From Leptospira haakeii (GTDB lineage: Bacteria; Spirochaetota; Leptospiria; Leptospirales; Leptospiraceae), in the NCBI RefSeq assembly GCF_002812045.1, contig NZ_NPEG01000009.1, forward strand, positions 62,001 through 126,000: DNA of 64,000 nucleotides, in the 5' to 3' direction. Below are positions 35,943-43,793 of the stretch, one piece after another (position 1 is the first letter of the stretch; every line of letters begins with the position of its first letter). The translations under genes were made by a program, and so were the position numbers. Below the pieces are notes generated by a model, which did no database searches, was not told the DNA's origin, and saw nothing but the letters and a program-made list of their open reading frames with translations.

Positions 35943-36905
35943 ATGTCCCGAGAAACATATCCTAAAGAAGAATTAGAATCCTACCGCAAAGTGCAAGCCT
36001 TGGCATACGAAGCTGTAGAATCTGTGCGCAAGGAATTGTACCCAGGGATTACCGAAAAAGAAGCAGCTCGCAAAATTGACGATTATATCCGAAATGCGGG
36101 AGGCACATCCTTCTTCCATTATGGTTTCGCATGGTTCGGAGACAGAACCGCATTCAGAGGATTCAAACGTCCGCTATCTCTTAATTATTTAAGAAAGGGA
36201 GAAGGTCTACTTCCACATTTCGGCGGAAAGTTCCAACCTTCTAACCGTAGATTAGAAGAAGGAATGGCAGTCATCCTAGACGTAGCTCCTACGTTTGCGG
36301 GAAGAGCAGCAGATGTGGGTTACGCATTCTCATTCGGAAAAAATCCGGAACATGATAAGGCATTAACAAATTTAGAAGAATATAGAGAGTTGATCTTAAG
36401 AAGGGTCTTAGAAGAAAGGACCTTATCCGAAATTTATCTGGAAGTAGACGCTAGAATACGTGCTTCCGGATACGTTAACTGTCATTCTATCTATCCCCAA
36501 GGAGTTTTAGGTCATAAGGTAGGAAGACTTCCTGCTTATAATCTCCCGGGTGGAAGAGTGAATGGATTTCCATTCCAAACATTCGCATACTTATTCCCTC
36601 AAATGATAAAAGATCTAATCCCTGGAGTTTCCGGGCATTCACCATTATGGGGAGAAGGTTCCGACTTCAGAGCAGAACCGGGACTCTGGGCAGTAGAACC
36701 TCATATAGGTAAGATATATTCTGGCTCAAAAGAATCAGAATCTTTCGGAGCAAAATGGGAAGAGATCTTAGTAGTTACGGACTCTACCGCTTATTGGTTG
36801 GATGAAGATCTTCCGCACGTAAACCTTTGGAAGGAGAAGAAAAAATCTAAATCTTCTAAGCCAGTCACAGGCGCTAAGAAACAAAAAGAAAAAGTCCCGG
36901 CTTAA
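35943..36905 (+). CDS. M24-family metallopeptidase (Xaa-Pro aminopeptidase-like)
   Basis: A 320-residue pita-bread-fold protein. All five metal-ligand positions can be proposed: Asp in 'VILDVAPTF', Asp in 'AADVGYAF', His in 'VLGHKVGR', Glu in 'WAVEPHIG' and Glu in 'WEEILVVTD'. It lacks the long N-terminal domain of aminopeptidase P and ends in a Lys/Ser-rich tail. GGAAGGAG precedes the ATG. It starts a four-gene run (with PF10118, SDR and hydrolase genes); whether it is a true dipeptidase or a creatinase-fold enzyme with another role is open. Confidence 0.78.
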   Translation: MSRETYPKEELESYRKVQALAYEAVESVRKELYPGITEKEAARKIDDYIRNAGGTSFFHYGFAWFGDRTAFRGFKRPLSLNYLRKGEGLLPHFGGKFQPSNRRLEEGMAVILDVAPTFAGRAADVGYAFSFGKNPEHDKALTNLEEYRELILRRVLEERTLSEIYLEVDARIRASGYVNCHSIYPQGVLGHKVGRLPAYNLPGGRVNGFPFQTFAYLFPQMIKDLIPGVSGHSPLWGEGSDFRAEPGLWAVEPHIGKIYSGSKESESFGAKWEEILVVTDSTAYWLDEDLPHVNLWKEKKKSKSSKPVTGAKKQKEKVPA

Positions 36906-36941
36906 ACGAAATACATTCAATAAATTTAATTTAGAAGGCTT

Positions 36942-37793
36942 ATGATGAGCAGCGAAATATTACAGGATAAGGATTTTCATTTTTATCCGGTCAGAAAACC
37001 TAAATTCGAATTCAGCGAGAATGGAACCAGTAAACATTGGATGGACGGTTCCGCTTATAAAACACATATTTTGAATACTTGGACTCTCTTTTTTCCAGAT
37101 GGAGAAAGATTCTTTATCAGAAGTATCCAAAAATTCCTGCCAAATATAAAAGATCCAAGAGTTCTTCGAAATGCAAAAGCATTCATGGGCCAAGAAGCCC
37201 AACATGCCGGGGAACATAAAAAAACCTGGAAAATTCTCGAAGACCAAGGATTTAAAATCAAAACATTCACAGACTTTGTGAATTCATTTTTCGTGAATTT
37301 TGTGGAAAAGATAATGTCGGCTAAGTCTTGTTTGGCGGCTACAGCGGGTGCGGAACATTATACTTCTCTTGTGGCTACGATCGGATTACAAATTAAGGCA
37401 TTAGATCAAGCTGAATCGGAGATGAAACGGCTGTGGGAATGGCATGCAGCAGAAGAGATAGAGCACAAATCAGCGGCTTATGATGTGTTTTTGGATATCA
37501 GCGGAAATTATTTCAGAAGAATGATCACTTTCCTTGGAGTGACAATCGTATTCTGGGCGGCAACATTTATAGGCGCTGAAATTCTTCTTTGGCAGGAAGG
37601 ACTTACTTTTAAATGGAAAACTAGAAAAGATGCTTTCCGTTTTATCTTTATAGACGAAAAGGTCTTCTTTCATGCTGCGGGTGCATTCTTCAGATACTTC
37701 CGTCCTGGATTTCATCCGGAACAAGAAGATAATTTGGAATTGAGTAGGGCAATCTTCGAATCCCCAGAGCATACATATAAGGAAATTGCATGA
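36942..37793 (+). CDS. PF10118-type metal-dependent hydrolase (ferritin-like di-iron)
   Basis: A 283-residue protein of the predicted metal-dependent hydrolase family. Paired carboxylate/His motifs 'GQEAQHAGEHKKTW', 'AGAEHYTS' and 'WHAAEEIEHKSAAYDVF' would bind two metals in a helical bundle. Residues about 195-215 are hydrophobic. Two successive ATG codons (36942 and 36945) are possible starts. The next gene overlaps by 4 nt (ATGA), so the two are translationally coupled. Homologues often sit beside SDR and hydrolase genes, as here. Confidence 0.78.
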   Translation: MMSSEILQDKDFHFYPVRKPKFEFSENGTSKHWMDGSAYKTHILNTWTLFFPDGERFFIRSIQKFLPNIKDPRVLRNAKAFMGQEAQHAGEHKKTWKILEDQGFKIKTFTDFVNSFFVNFVEKIMSAKSCLAATAGAEHYTSLVATIGLQIKALDQAESEMKRLWEWHAAEEIEHKSAAYDVFLDISGNYFRRMITFLGVTIVFWAATFIGAEILLWQEGLTFKWKTRKDAFRFIFIDEKVFFHAAGAFFRYFRPGFHPEQEDNLELSRAIFESPEHTYKEIA

Positions 37794-38590
37794 GCAGATT
37801 AAGCGGGAAAAACATTCTAATCACCGGAGCAAGCGGTGGTTTTGGTAAAGAACTAACCAAACAACTATTAAATAAGGGCGCCAATCTAGTGCTAACGGAT
37901 ATGAAAGCGCCGGAGACCAAAGCAGAATTCTATTTAGAAAATTCTAAAGCGGTTTCGGGAAAAATACTCGGAAGTTTTGCAGCAGACTTAAGCAGTGAAT
38001 CAGGTTGCGAAAAAGCGTATAAAGAAGCGATCAAGATCCAGCCTAAGATCGATATTCTAGTAAATAACGCAGGTTTAGCATTCGGTGGAAGACTACTGGA
38101 TGTTCCAATGGACAAATGGAAATTAATCTTGGACGTAAACTTATACGCTCCAATCTATCTTTCTCGTTTATTCTTACCTGCAATGTTGGAAAGAAAATAC
38201 GGACAGATCGTAAATCTTTCCTCATGTGCCGGGATCACAGCTCCAGGCGAGTTAGTGTATTATTCTGTTTCCAAATTCGGGATCAGAGCCTTGGGCGAAG
38301 CATTAGATTCAGGCTACAGGCATAAGGGAGTATATACGACTAACGTGTATCCTTTCTTCGCAAATACGAATATTCTGCATTCTCAACAATTCGGAACGGA
38401 TAAACCGAAAGTAGTTCCTTCTTTGATCGTAGACAGTCCTCAAATGGTAGTTCGTGCCATAGTAAGAGGAATAGAAAAAAGAAAGATGCATGTTTTCCCG
38501 GGATTCACTGCGAAGTTATTGCGTTTCTTGACCAGACTGTCTCCTGGATTCTTAAGAGGAATGGAAAGACTAGGACAAAAATTTTCTTAA
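37790..38590 (+). CDS. Short-chain dehydrogenase/reductase
   Basis: A 266-residue classical SDR. The NAD(P)-binding 'ILITGASGGFGKELTKQL' is at the N-terminus, with 'LVNNAGLAFGG' in the middle and the catalytic Tyr/Lys in 'YYSVSKFGIRALGEAL'. The C-terminus is basic and hydrophobic, suggesting a membrane-near substrate such as a lipid. It sits between the PF10118 gene (4-nt overlap) and the alpha/beta hydrolase gene (20-nt gap). Confidence 0.88.
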   Translation: MSRLSGKNILITGASGGFGKELTKQLLNKGANLVLTDMKAPETKAEFYLENSKAVSGKILGSFAADLSSESGCEKAYKEAIKIQPKIDILVNNAGLAFGGRLLDVPMDKWKLILDVNLYAPIYLSRLFLPAMLERKYGQIVNLSSCAGITAPGELVYYSVSKFGIRALGEALDSGYRHKGVYTTNVYPFFANTNILHSQQFGTDKPKVVPSLIVDSPQMVVRAIVRGIEKRKMHVFPGFTAKLLRFLTRLSPGFLRGMERLGQKFS

Positions 38591-38610
38591 ACGAAAAAGA
38601 GGCGAAAAAT

Positions 38611-39555
38611 ATGGCGGCTACCCAACTGGAAAACGGTGTAAAAAAGGAAAAAAAGGAAGTTTGGACGGAAACCTTCGTCCATAACGGTGACGTTTCTTTG
38701 TATGTAAAATACAACCATACAGCGAAAGAAAGACCGAACAGACCCACAGTTCTTTTCGTTCACGGATATCCTGACGATCATAGGGTCTGGTCCTACCAGA
38801 TGGAATCTTTAAAAGAGGATTATAATGTGGCCGCTTTGGATCTGAGAGGTTCAGGAAAATCGGATAAACCTAAAAAACAGAAAGCATATAATGTTCGTAG
38901 AATATTCGAAGATCTTGAAACAGTAATCCGATTTGTCGGTAATGATAAACCTGTACATCTTGTTGCCCATGACTGGGGATCTTTGATCAGTTGGGCATTC
39001 GTTGCCGATGAACAAAAATCAGTTTGGGCAAAATCTTATACTGCAATGGGCGGGCCTCACCCTGTTCTTGGGAAGAGAAGCGCTTTTCAAATGGCTCTTT
39101 CCGGGAATCCACTTTCTTTGTACAAGGCACTTTCTCAGCTCAAAAGATCTTGGTACATTCTATATTTCCAAATTCCTTTTGTGCCTGAATGGATCTGGAA
39201 AACTTTCAGTAAATTTTTCTGGAAGTATACAATGAATACGGGTGGAGTTCCTAAGAATGACACACTTAGGAATAAATCCAAAGAAGAGATCGTTGCAACC
39301 ACAGTTTCCAATGTGAATTTGTATAGAGAGCTACTTAGAGGGGAGAAGTATCCGGAACCGAAACATATCAAAGCTCCAGTCCAGGTTCTAATTCCTCTCA
39401 AAGATTTTGCGATCCGACCGGAGTTATACAGACTTCATGAAAGGATCTGTGATTCTTATAAAGAATATACATATGATAGCAATCACTGGATCCAAAGAAC
39501 AATGCCTGATATGGTGAGCGAAAAGATAAGAGAGTTTGTTTGGGAAATCGGCTAA
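38611..39555 (+). CDS. Alpha/beta hydrolase, epoxide-hydrolase-like
   Basis: A 314-residue enzyme. 'LFVHGYPDDHRVWSYQM' forms the oxyanion region. The nucleophile elbow is 'LVAHDWGSLISWAF', where the Asp nucleophile is typical of epoxide hydrolases and haloalkane dehalogenases rather than serine esterases. The catalytic His is in 'SNHWIQRTMPD'. The last gene of the M24-PF10118-SDR-hydrolase run; substrate unknown. Confidence 0.85.
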   Translation: MAATQLENGVKKEKKEVWTETFVHNGDVSLYVKYNHTAKERPNRPTVLFVHGYPDDHRVWSYQMESLKEDYNVAALDLRGSGKSDKPKKQKAYNVRRIFEDLETVIRFVGNDKPVHLVAHDWGSLISWAFVADEQKSVWAKSYTAMGGPHPVLGKRSAFQMALSGNPLSLYKALSQLKRSWYILYFQIPFVPEWIWKTFSKFFWKYTMNTGGVPKNDTLRNKSKEEIVATTVSNVNLYRELLRGEKYPEPKHIKAPVQVLIPLKDFAIRPELYRLHERICDSYKEYTYDSNHWIQRTMPDMVSEKIREFVWEIG

Positions 39556-39628
39556 AAAACGTAAAATTGTAATTAACCCGAACTAGAAAAAAAAGAAACC
39601 AGATCCGTTCCGAAAGGGTCAGATAAAC

Positions 39629-40183
39629 ATGATCTTGAACGGAATCCAAAAAATTCTAGTTTTATGGAAAGAGAAAGTTCTCCCGAACTCGGGAGCCCTT
39701 TCTTTTTTGATCATACCTTTTTTCGCATTGGTACTTGTCGCAGACCAAGCAAAATCCTTATCCGATAAAGAAGTTCATCAATACTTTTATGAAACATGGA
39801 AATTAGAGATCGATTCCAAGGATAATTTGGAATTGTTCAAAGAAACCCAACATTGGATCGGAACTCCTCATAGAGACAATGGAAAAGACGAATCAGGGAT
39901 AGATTGTTCCAGTCTTGCCGCAAAGCTTGTAAAAAAAGCATATTCCAAAACGATAGCGGGTTCTTCCGAGAATATCTCCAAGCAGGTCAAAAGGATCTCT
40001 GACTCCGATTTGCAGGAGGGAGATTTAGTATTTTTTAATATATATGGCGAGAAGATCAGTCATGTAGGAGTTTATCTCAAGGATAGAAAGTTCGTACATG
40101 CTTCCGTAGTCAAAGGTGTAACAGTCAATTCTCTGGATGAGAATTACTATAAGACTAGATTCGTATTTGCCGGAAGATTATAA
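39629..40183 (+). CDS. NlpC/P60-family cell-wall peptidase
   Basis: A 184-residue protein with a hydrophobic N-terminal segment (about 22-38). The NlpC/P60 catalytic Cys is in 'GIDCSSLAAKL' (C93); His residues are in 'ISHVGVYL' (H145) and 'FVHAS' (H157). The family cleaves gamma-D-Glu-diaminopimelate bonds in peptidoglycan stem peptides. The next gene is a VanX-type dipeptidase, so the two probably act in murein turnover. Confidence 0.85.
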   Translation: MILNGIQKILVLWKEKVLPNSGALSFLIIPFFALVLVADQAKSLSDKEVHQYFYETWKLEIDSKDNLELFKETQHWIGTPHRDNGKDESGIDCSSLAAKLVKKAYSKTIAGSSENISKQVKRISDSDLQEGDLVFFNIYGEKISHVGVYLKDRKFVHASVVKGVTVNSLDENYYKTRFVFAGRL

Positions 40184-40256
40184 CAAACTCGTTCCTGAAG
40201 CTAATCATTTAGTATTGATTGACAATTAAGGTTTAAGGGTCGAAATCAACTCTTGT

Positions 40257-40919
40257 ATGAGAGTTCGCAGTTTTGGTCTGATCGTCTTTTTTCTGTTAAC
40301 CTTCTTCTATTGTCAAAAACCTCCAATCCCAAAATTAGAAGAAAGCCCACCACCTTTGAAGATCGAAAAAGGATTGGTAAACATAAGAGATATTGATCCG
40401 AATATAGAGATAGATCTGCGCTATTCCACTTCTGAAAATTTTACGGGGTCGATTATCTATCCCTTCCAAACCTGTTTGCTCAGAAAAGAAACTGCAGAAA
40501 AATTAAAAGCCGCTAACTCCGAATTCCAAACCTACGGATACAGGATCAAAATTTGGGATGGGTATCGTCCTCCTTATGCGCAAAAAATTTTATGGGAGAA
40601 GGTTCCCAATCCAAGATATGTTGGAAATCCAACAAAGGGCGGTTCCGTTCATAATCGAGGCGGAGCAGTAGATCTCACGCTTATCGATTCGGAAGGAAAC
40701 GAATTGGAAATGCCAAGTCTTTACGATGAATTCACTTATAAGGCTTCTCCTTTTCGTAAGGATCTGGAGCCGACAGTTTCTAAAAATTTGGAGGTCTTGG
40801 TTGGAATTCTAACAAAGCATGGATTCAAACAGATCAGTTCTGAATGGTGGCATTATAACGACGGGGATGCAAAAGTTTATCCCCTAGTAGAGGTGGATCC
40901 GAAACTTTGGGAGAAATGA
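40257..40919 (+). CDS. VanX/DdpX-type D-Ala-D-Ala dipeptidase, predicted lipoprotein
   Basis: A 220-residue M15D peptidase. 'IWDGYRPPYAQ' holds the conserved Arg. The zinc motif is 'SVHNRGGAVDLTL' (H132, D139) plus 'SEWWHY' (catalytic E196, H199). The N-terminus 'IVFFLLTFFYCQKPP' resembles a spirochaetal lipobox with C19. The enzyme cleaves D-Ala-D-Ala; in bacteria without vancomycin clusters it serves peptidoglycan recycling. No vanHA genes are nearby. Confidence 0.88.
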   Translation: MRVRSFGLIVFFLLTFFYCQKPPIPKLEESPPPLKIEKGLVNIRDIDPNIEIDLRYSTSENFTGSIIYPFQTCLLRKETAEKLKAANSEFQTYGYRIKIWDGYRPPYAQKILWEKVPNPRYVGNPTKGGSVHNRGGAVDLTLIDSEGNELEMPSLYDEFTYKASPFRKDLEPTVSKNLEVLVGILTKHGFKQISSEWWHYNDGDAKVYPLVEVDPKLWEK

Positions 40920-41005
40920 AACAGCGTTCTTCTAAAAGTTGAACGAGTACGGAATCAATATTCTAGTTTATAGCTTGCTTTAATACTGTATTTTATTTTA
41001 CATTG

Positions 41006-41023
41006 GTTAGCATAAAAGCTAAC
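41006..41023. promoter_or_regulatory. Inverted repeat upstream of the higBA pair
   Basis: GTTAGC (41006-41011) and GCTAAC (41018-41023) flank ATAAAA, 11 nt before the toxin start. An operator for the Xre-type antitoxin is the usual occupant of this position in higBA operons. Confidence 0.5.
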
Positions 41024-41034
41024 ATTCGATTTGA

Positions 41035-41385
41035 ATGATTCGAATCGAATTTTTTAAGAAAGAGAAAGGTAGATGTCCGGTAGAAGAATTTTTAGATTCT
41101 CAACCTGGGAAAGTTGCTCAGAAAATTACCTGGGTCTTAAAAATTATAGAAGAAGGAAAAATTGTTTCTAAGCAATTTTTCAAAAAGATGATTGGGACCG
41201 ATGAAATTTGGGAATGTAGGGTCGAGTACGGCTCTAACGCTTACCGGATTTTTGCTTTTTGGGCGGAAAAGAATAAGTTAGTCTTAACTCATGGATTTCA
41301 AAAGAAGACCCAGAGAACACCTGATAAAGAAATTGTAAAAGCAGAGAGATATAGAAAGGATTATTTTGATAGGTTAAATAAATGA
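41035..41385 (+). CDS. higB: HigB/Gp49-type toxin
   Basis: A 116-residue RelE-superfamily toxin ('IRIEFFKKEKGRCPVEEFL', 'GTDEIWECRVEYGSNAYRIF', 'LTHGFQKKTQRTP'), matching the phage-derived Gp49-like HigB group. The family cleaves mRNA on the ribosome. Toxin first, antitoxin second is the HigBA order. The downstream antitoxin gene overlaps by 4 nt. No clear Shine-Dalgarno sequence precedes the ATG. Confidence 0.85.
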   Translation: MIRIEFFKKEKGRCPVEEFLDSQPGKVAQKITWVLKIIEEGKIVSKQFFKKMIGTDEIWECRVEYGSNAYRIFAFWAEKNKLVLTHGFQKKTQRTPDKEIVKAERYRKDYFDRLNK

Positions 41386-41657
41386 GCGATCTGAATAAAT
41401 ATATTAATAAACGGAAGAAAAAAGACCCGAAATTTTCCGAAAATTATGAAGCTGGATTTAATGATTTCAAGATTGGACTTTATCTGAGAGAGTTAAGAGT
41501 TAAAAAGGGGTTTACTCAAGAAGATCTCGCAGTTCGCCTAAAAACTAAAAAAAGTGTAATTTCTCGAATGGAGAATCATGCCGAAGATATTCGTTTATCT
41601 ACTCTGGAAAAAGTAGCCAAAGTTTTAGGTAAAAAACTCCACATAAGTATTCGATAA
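41382..41657 (+). CDS. higA: HigA-type antitoxin, Xre family
   Basis: A 91-residue protein whose helix-turn-helix is 'GFTQEDLAVRLKTKKSVISR' followed by 'MENHAEDIRLSTLEKVAKVL', the Xre/Cro pattern. It overlaps the toxin gene by 4 nt and probably binds the inverted repeat at 41006-41023 to autoregulate the pair. The N-terminus is Lys-rich. Only 10 nt separate it from the methyltransferase gene. Confidence 0.85.
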   Translation: MSDLNKYINKRKKKDPKFSENYEAGFNDFKIGLYLRELRVKKGFTQEDLAVRLKTKKSVISRMENHAEDIRLSTLEKVAKVLGKKLHISIR

Positions 41658-41667
41658 TTTTAATATA

Positions 41668-42618
41668 ATGAAACATTTAGAAATGTTCTCCAATCGTCTG
41701 ACCAGGATGTCCAAACATTGGAAAAAATGGGCAAGAAGAAGAGGGATTACCTGCTTTCGGATATACGATCGCGACATTCCGCAGGTTCCTATCGTAATCG
41801 ACCTATACGAAAATTTTTGCCTAGTCTCTGAATATTTGAATTCTTATCCGATGTCCGAAGAGGAAAGAGAATCGGAGAGAAATACTATCCGAAATTTTAT
41901 AATCGAAATTCTTCAAATTGATCCTGAAAATTTGTTTTGGAAAACCAGAGAGCGTAAGAAAGGAAATCTGCAATACGAAAAGTTGGATACACAAGAGAAA
42001 TCCATCCAAGCAAACGAAGGCGGATTGAAATTTAAGGTAAACTTAAGCGATTATCTTGATACTGGACTCTTTCTGGATCACCGAACTACGCGAGATCTTT
42101 TTAGAAAAGAAGCCTCAGGGAAGAATGTTTTGAATTTATATTCTTACACAGGCGCATTCTCAGTATATGCTGCCGATGGTGGTGCGGAAAAAATTACTAG
42201 CGTGGATCTTTCTCAAAAATACTTGGACTGGTCCAAGGAAAACTTTGAACTAAACGGATTTTCTCACGAAGGCCACGAGTTTATCAGAGAAGACATTACG
42301 GAATGGTTAAAAAGAGAAAGAAATAATCCTAAAAGAATACAATACGATCTTATCATAGTCGACCCACCTACATTCTCTAATAGCAAGAAGATGAGAGATA
42401 TTTTCGATGTGCAAAGGGATTATACTTTTTTACTAAATTCAATTTTTAGGGATTTTTCTGCGACAGGTGCGATTCTCTTTTTCTCCACAAATTTTAGAAA
42501 ATTCAAATTGGATACAGATGAACTTTTGTGGGAAGATATCCAGGATATCACGAAACAAACTCATCCGGAAGATTTTCGGAATGAGAAGATACGATTTGTT
42601 TGGAAGATGAGGAAGTAG
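41668..42618 (+). CDS. RlmK-like 23S rRNA guanine-N7 methyltransferase
   Basis: A 316-residue SAM-dependent methyltransferase corresponding to the C-terminal RlmK half of E. coli RlmKL. 'TGLFLDHRTTRDLFR', the SAM motif 'VLNLYSYTGAFSVYAADGGA' and the catalytic 'IIVDPPTFSNSKKM' are diagnostic. The likely product is m7G2069 in 23S rRNA. The RlmL half (m2G2445) is absent, so this is a stand-alone form. Being 10 nt behind higA it may be co-transcribed with the toxin-antitoxin pair. Confidence 0.82.
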   Translation: MKHLEMFSNRLTRMSKHWKKWARRRGITCFRIYDRDIPQVPIVIDLYENFCLVSEYLNSYPMSEEERESERNTIRNFIIEILQIDPENLFWKTRERKKGNLQYEKLDTQEKSIQANEGGLKFKVNLSDYLDTGLFLDHRTTRDLFRKEASGKNVLNLYSYTGAFSVYAADGGAEKITSVDLSQKYLDWSKENFELNGFSHEGHEFIREDITEWLKRERNNPKRIQYDLIIVDPPTFSNSKKMRDIFDVQRDYTFLLNSIFRDFSATGAILFFSTNFRKFKLDTDELLWEDIQDITKQTHPEDFRNEKIRFVWKMRK

Positions 42619-42800
42619 AGCTAAAATTCGAAATTGTTGTAATTCCTACATACGGAAAAATTGGGCGGCCGCCTCGCTAAGCTCGGGCCGCGCTGCTCCG
42701 ATTTCGCTACCGCTCATCCGGACTTCGTCCGGACTAAAGATCTGCGCATCGCTGCCGCGATTACTTCCACTGAGTCAAGAATATTCTTTTTGTGCTAAAA

Positions 42801-42816
42801 TGTAGGAGCTCCTACA
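42801..42816. repeat. 16-bp perfect palindrome within the dispersed repeat
   Basis: TGTAGGAGCTCCTACA, identical to the palindrome at 58255-58270. A relative with AATT at the centre lies at 42930-42945. Confidence 0.9.
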
Positions 42817-42929
42817 AAATTCGCAGAAATTTGTAGCTGCGAATATTGCAGTTTTATGATAGATGGCAAAAGGTCTCCCACGGGCCACTCCCCCCTCCCA
42901 ATGCCAGGGTGGGGGTAAGTTTTGACCCC

Positions 42930-42945
42930 TGTAGGAATTCCTACA
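42930..42945. repeat. 16-bp perfect palindrome next to the SDR stop codon
   Basis: TGTAGGAATTCCTACA. It ends 3 nt before the stop codon of the minus-strand SDR gene; a 14-bp core of the same palindrome directly follows the ilvB stop at 63472-63485. Confidence 0.9.
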
Positions 42946-42948
42946 ATT

Positions 42949-43752
42949 TCAGGTAACTGCGGTCTTAGACAAAAACTTCGCGAAAAACTTAGGGAAATAA
43001 TGTCTTAAAAACAGACCAAATTTTTCTTTTCCACCGGCAATGATTACTTGCAGATCTTCGTTCTCGATCGCATCCAAAATCTTGCGAGCGCATTCGTCCG
43101 CGTCGATCCCGTTTTCGATTACCTTATCCATTTTCTTTTGAGGAGTTCCATCTCCTTTAAGCGCGTTATGTGAAATATTAGTCTTCACAAAACCAGGATA
43201 AACCAAGGTAACTTTCAGATTTTCTTTTGTATTTTCAGCTCTAAGTGCTTCATAAAAACCGGTTAATGCAAATTTAGTGGAAGAATATCCAGTTCTCAAT
43301 GGAACTCCGATTAGTCCTGCAACACTTGCAATTGTGGAGATCCAACCTTGTTTTCTTTCTCTCATATGAGGAAGTACTGCAAGTGTCAGAGCAATATTGC
43401 CGAAGTAGTTTACCTTCATCAAAGTTTCATAAGTTTCTAAGGAAGTCTCATGAGCCATAGAACGTTGGCTGATCCCTCCGTTATTGATGAGCACATCTAT
43501 CTTTCCGAAAGTCTTAATAACTTGAGCGGGAACCTTTCCTAACTTTTTATAATCTTCTAGATCCAAAGGAAGGATCATGCTGTTTGAATTCGTTAGTCCG
43601 TTCTCTTTGCGGACCCTTTTGAGTTCTTTTTCTCTTCTGGAAGAAAGAACTAAAGTCGCTCCTCTTCTGGCGGCTTCTTTTACTAAAGATTCACCGATCC
43701 CGGAAGAAGCTCCTGTAATCCATACGACTTTGTCTTTGAAAAATTCTCCCAT
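42949..43752 (-). CDS. Short-chain dehydrogenase/reductase
   Basis: A 267-residue SDR with 'VWITGASSGIGESLVKEAAR' (cofactor site), 'LINNGGISQRS' and the catalytic 'GYSSTKFALTGFYEAL'. It resembles the DHRS7-like/acetoin reductase-type SDRs that act on lipids or ketones, but the substrate cannot be set. It is followed at its 3' end by the dispersed repeat and preceded by the UbiA-like gene, 41 nt away on the same strand. Confidence 0.88.
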   Translation of the reverse strand: MGEFFKDKVVWITGASSGIGESLVKEAARRGATLVLSSRREKELKRVRKENGLTNSNSMILPLDLEDYKKLGKVPAQVIKTFGKIDVLINNGGISQRSMAHETSLETYETLMKVNYFGNIALTLAVLPHMRERKQGWISTIASVAGLIGVPLRTGYSSTKFALTGFYEALRAENTKENLKVTLVYPGFVKTNISHNALKGDGTPQKKMDKVIENGIDADECARKILDAIENEDLQVIIAGGKEKFGLFLRHYFPKFFAKFLSKTAVT

Positions 43753-43793
43753 ATTTTTATCTCCGATATTAAATTTCTTAGGTGGTCAAGGAT

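Larger units (their letters stand above)
42661..42945. repeat. Compound dispersed repeat, copy 1 (about 290 bp)
   Basis: This occupies almost the whole 330-nt gap 42619-42948. In order: an A block (42663-42780) rich in GCTCG/CGCTG; a 7-bp hairpin TCCGGAC/GTCCGGA at 42717-42733; the 16-bp palindrome at 42801-42816; a TTTTATGATA stretch; a C-rich/G-rich B block (42871-42918); and another 16-bp palindrome at 42930-42945. The reverse complement of 58125-58412 shows the same parts in the same order; over the first 59 nt of the A block I count 54 identities. No coding potential is seen. Confidence 0.85.
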
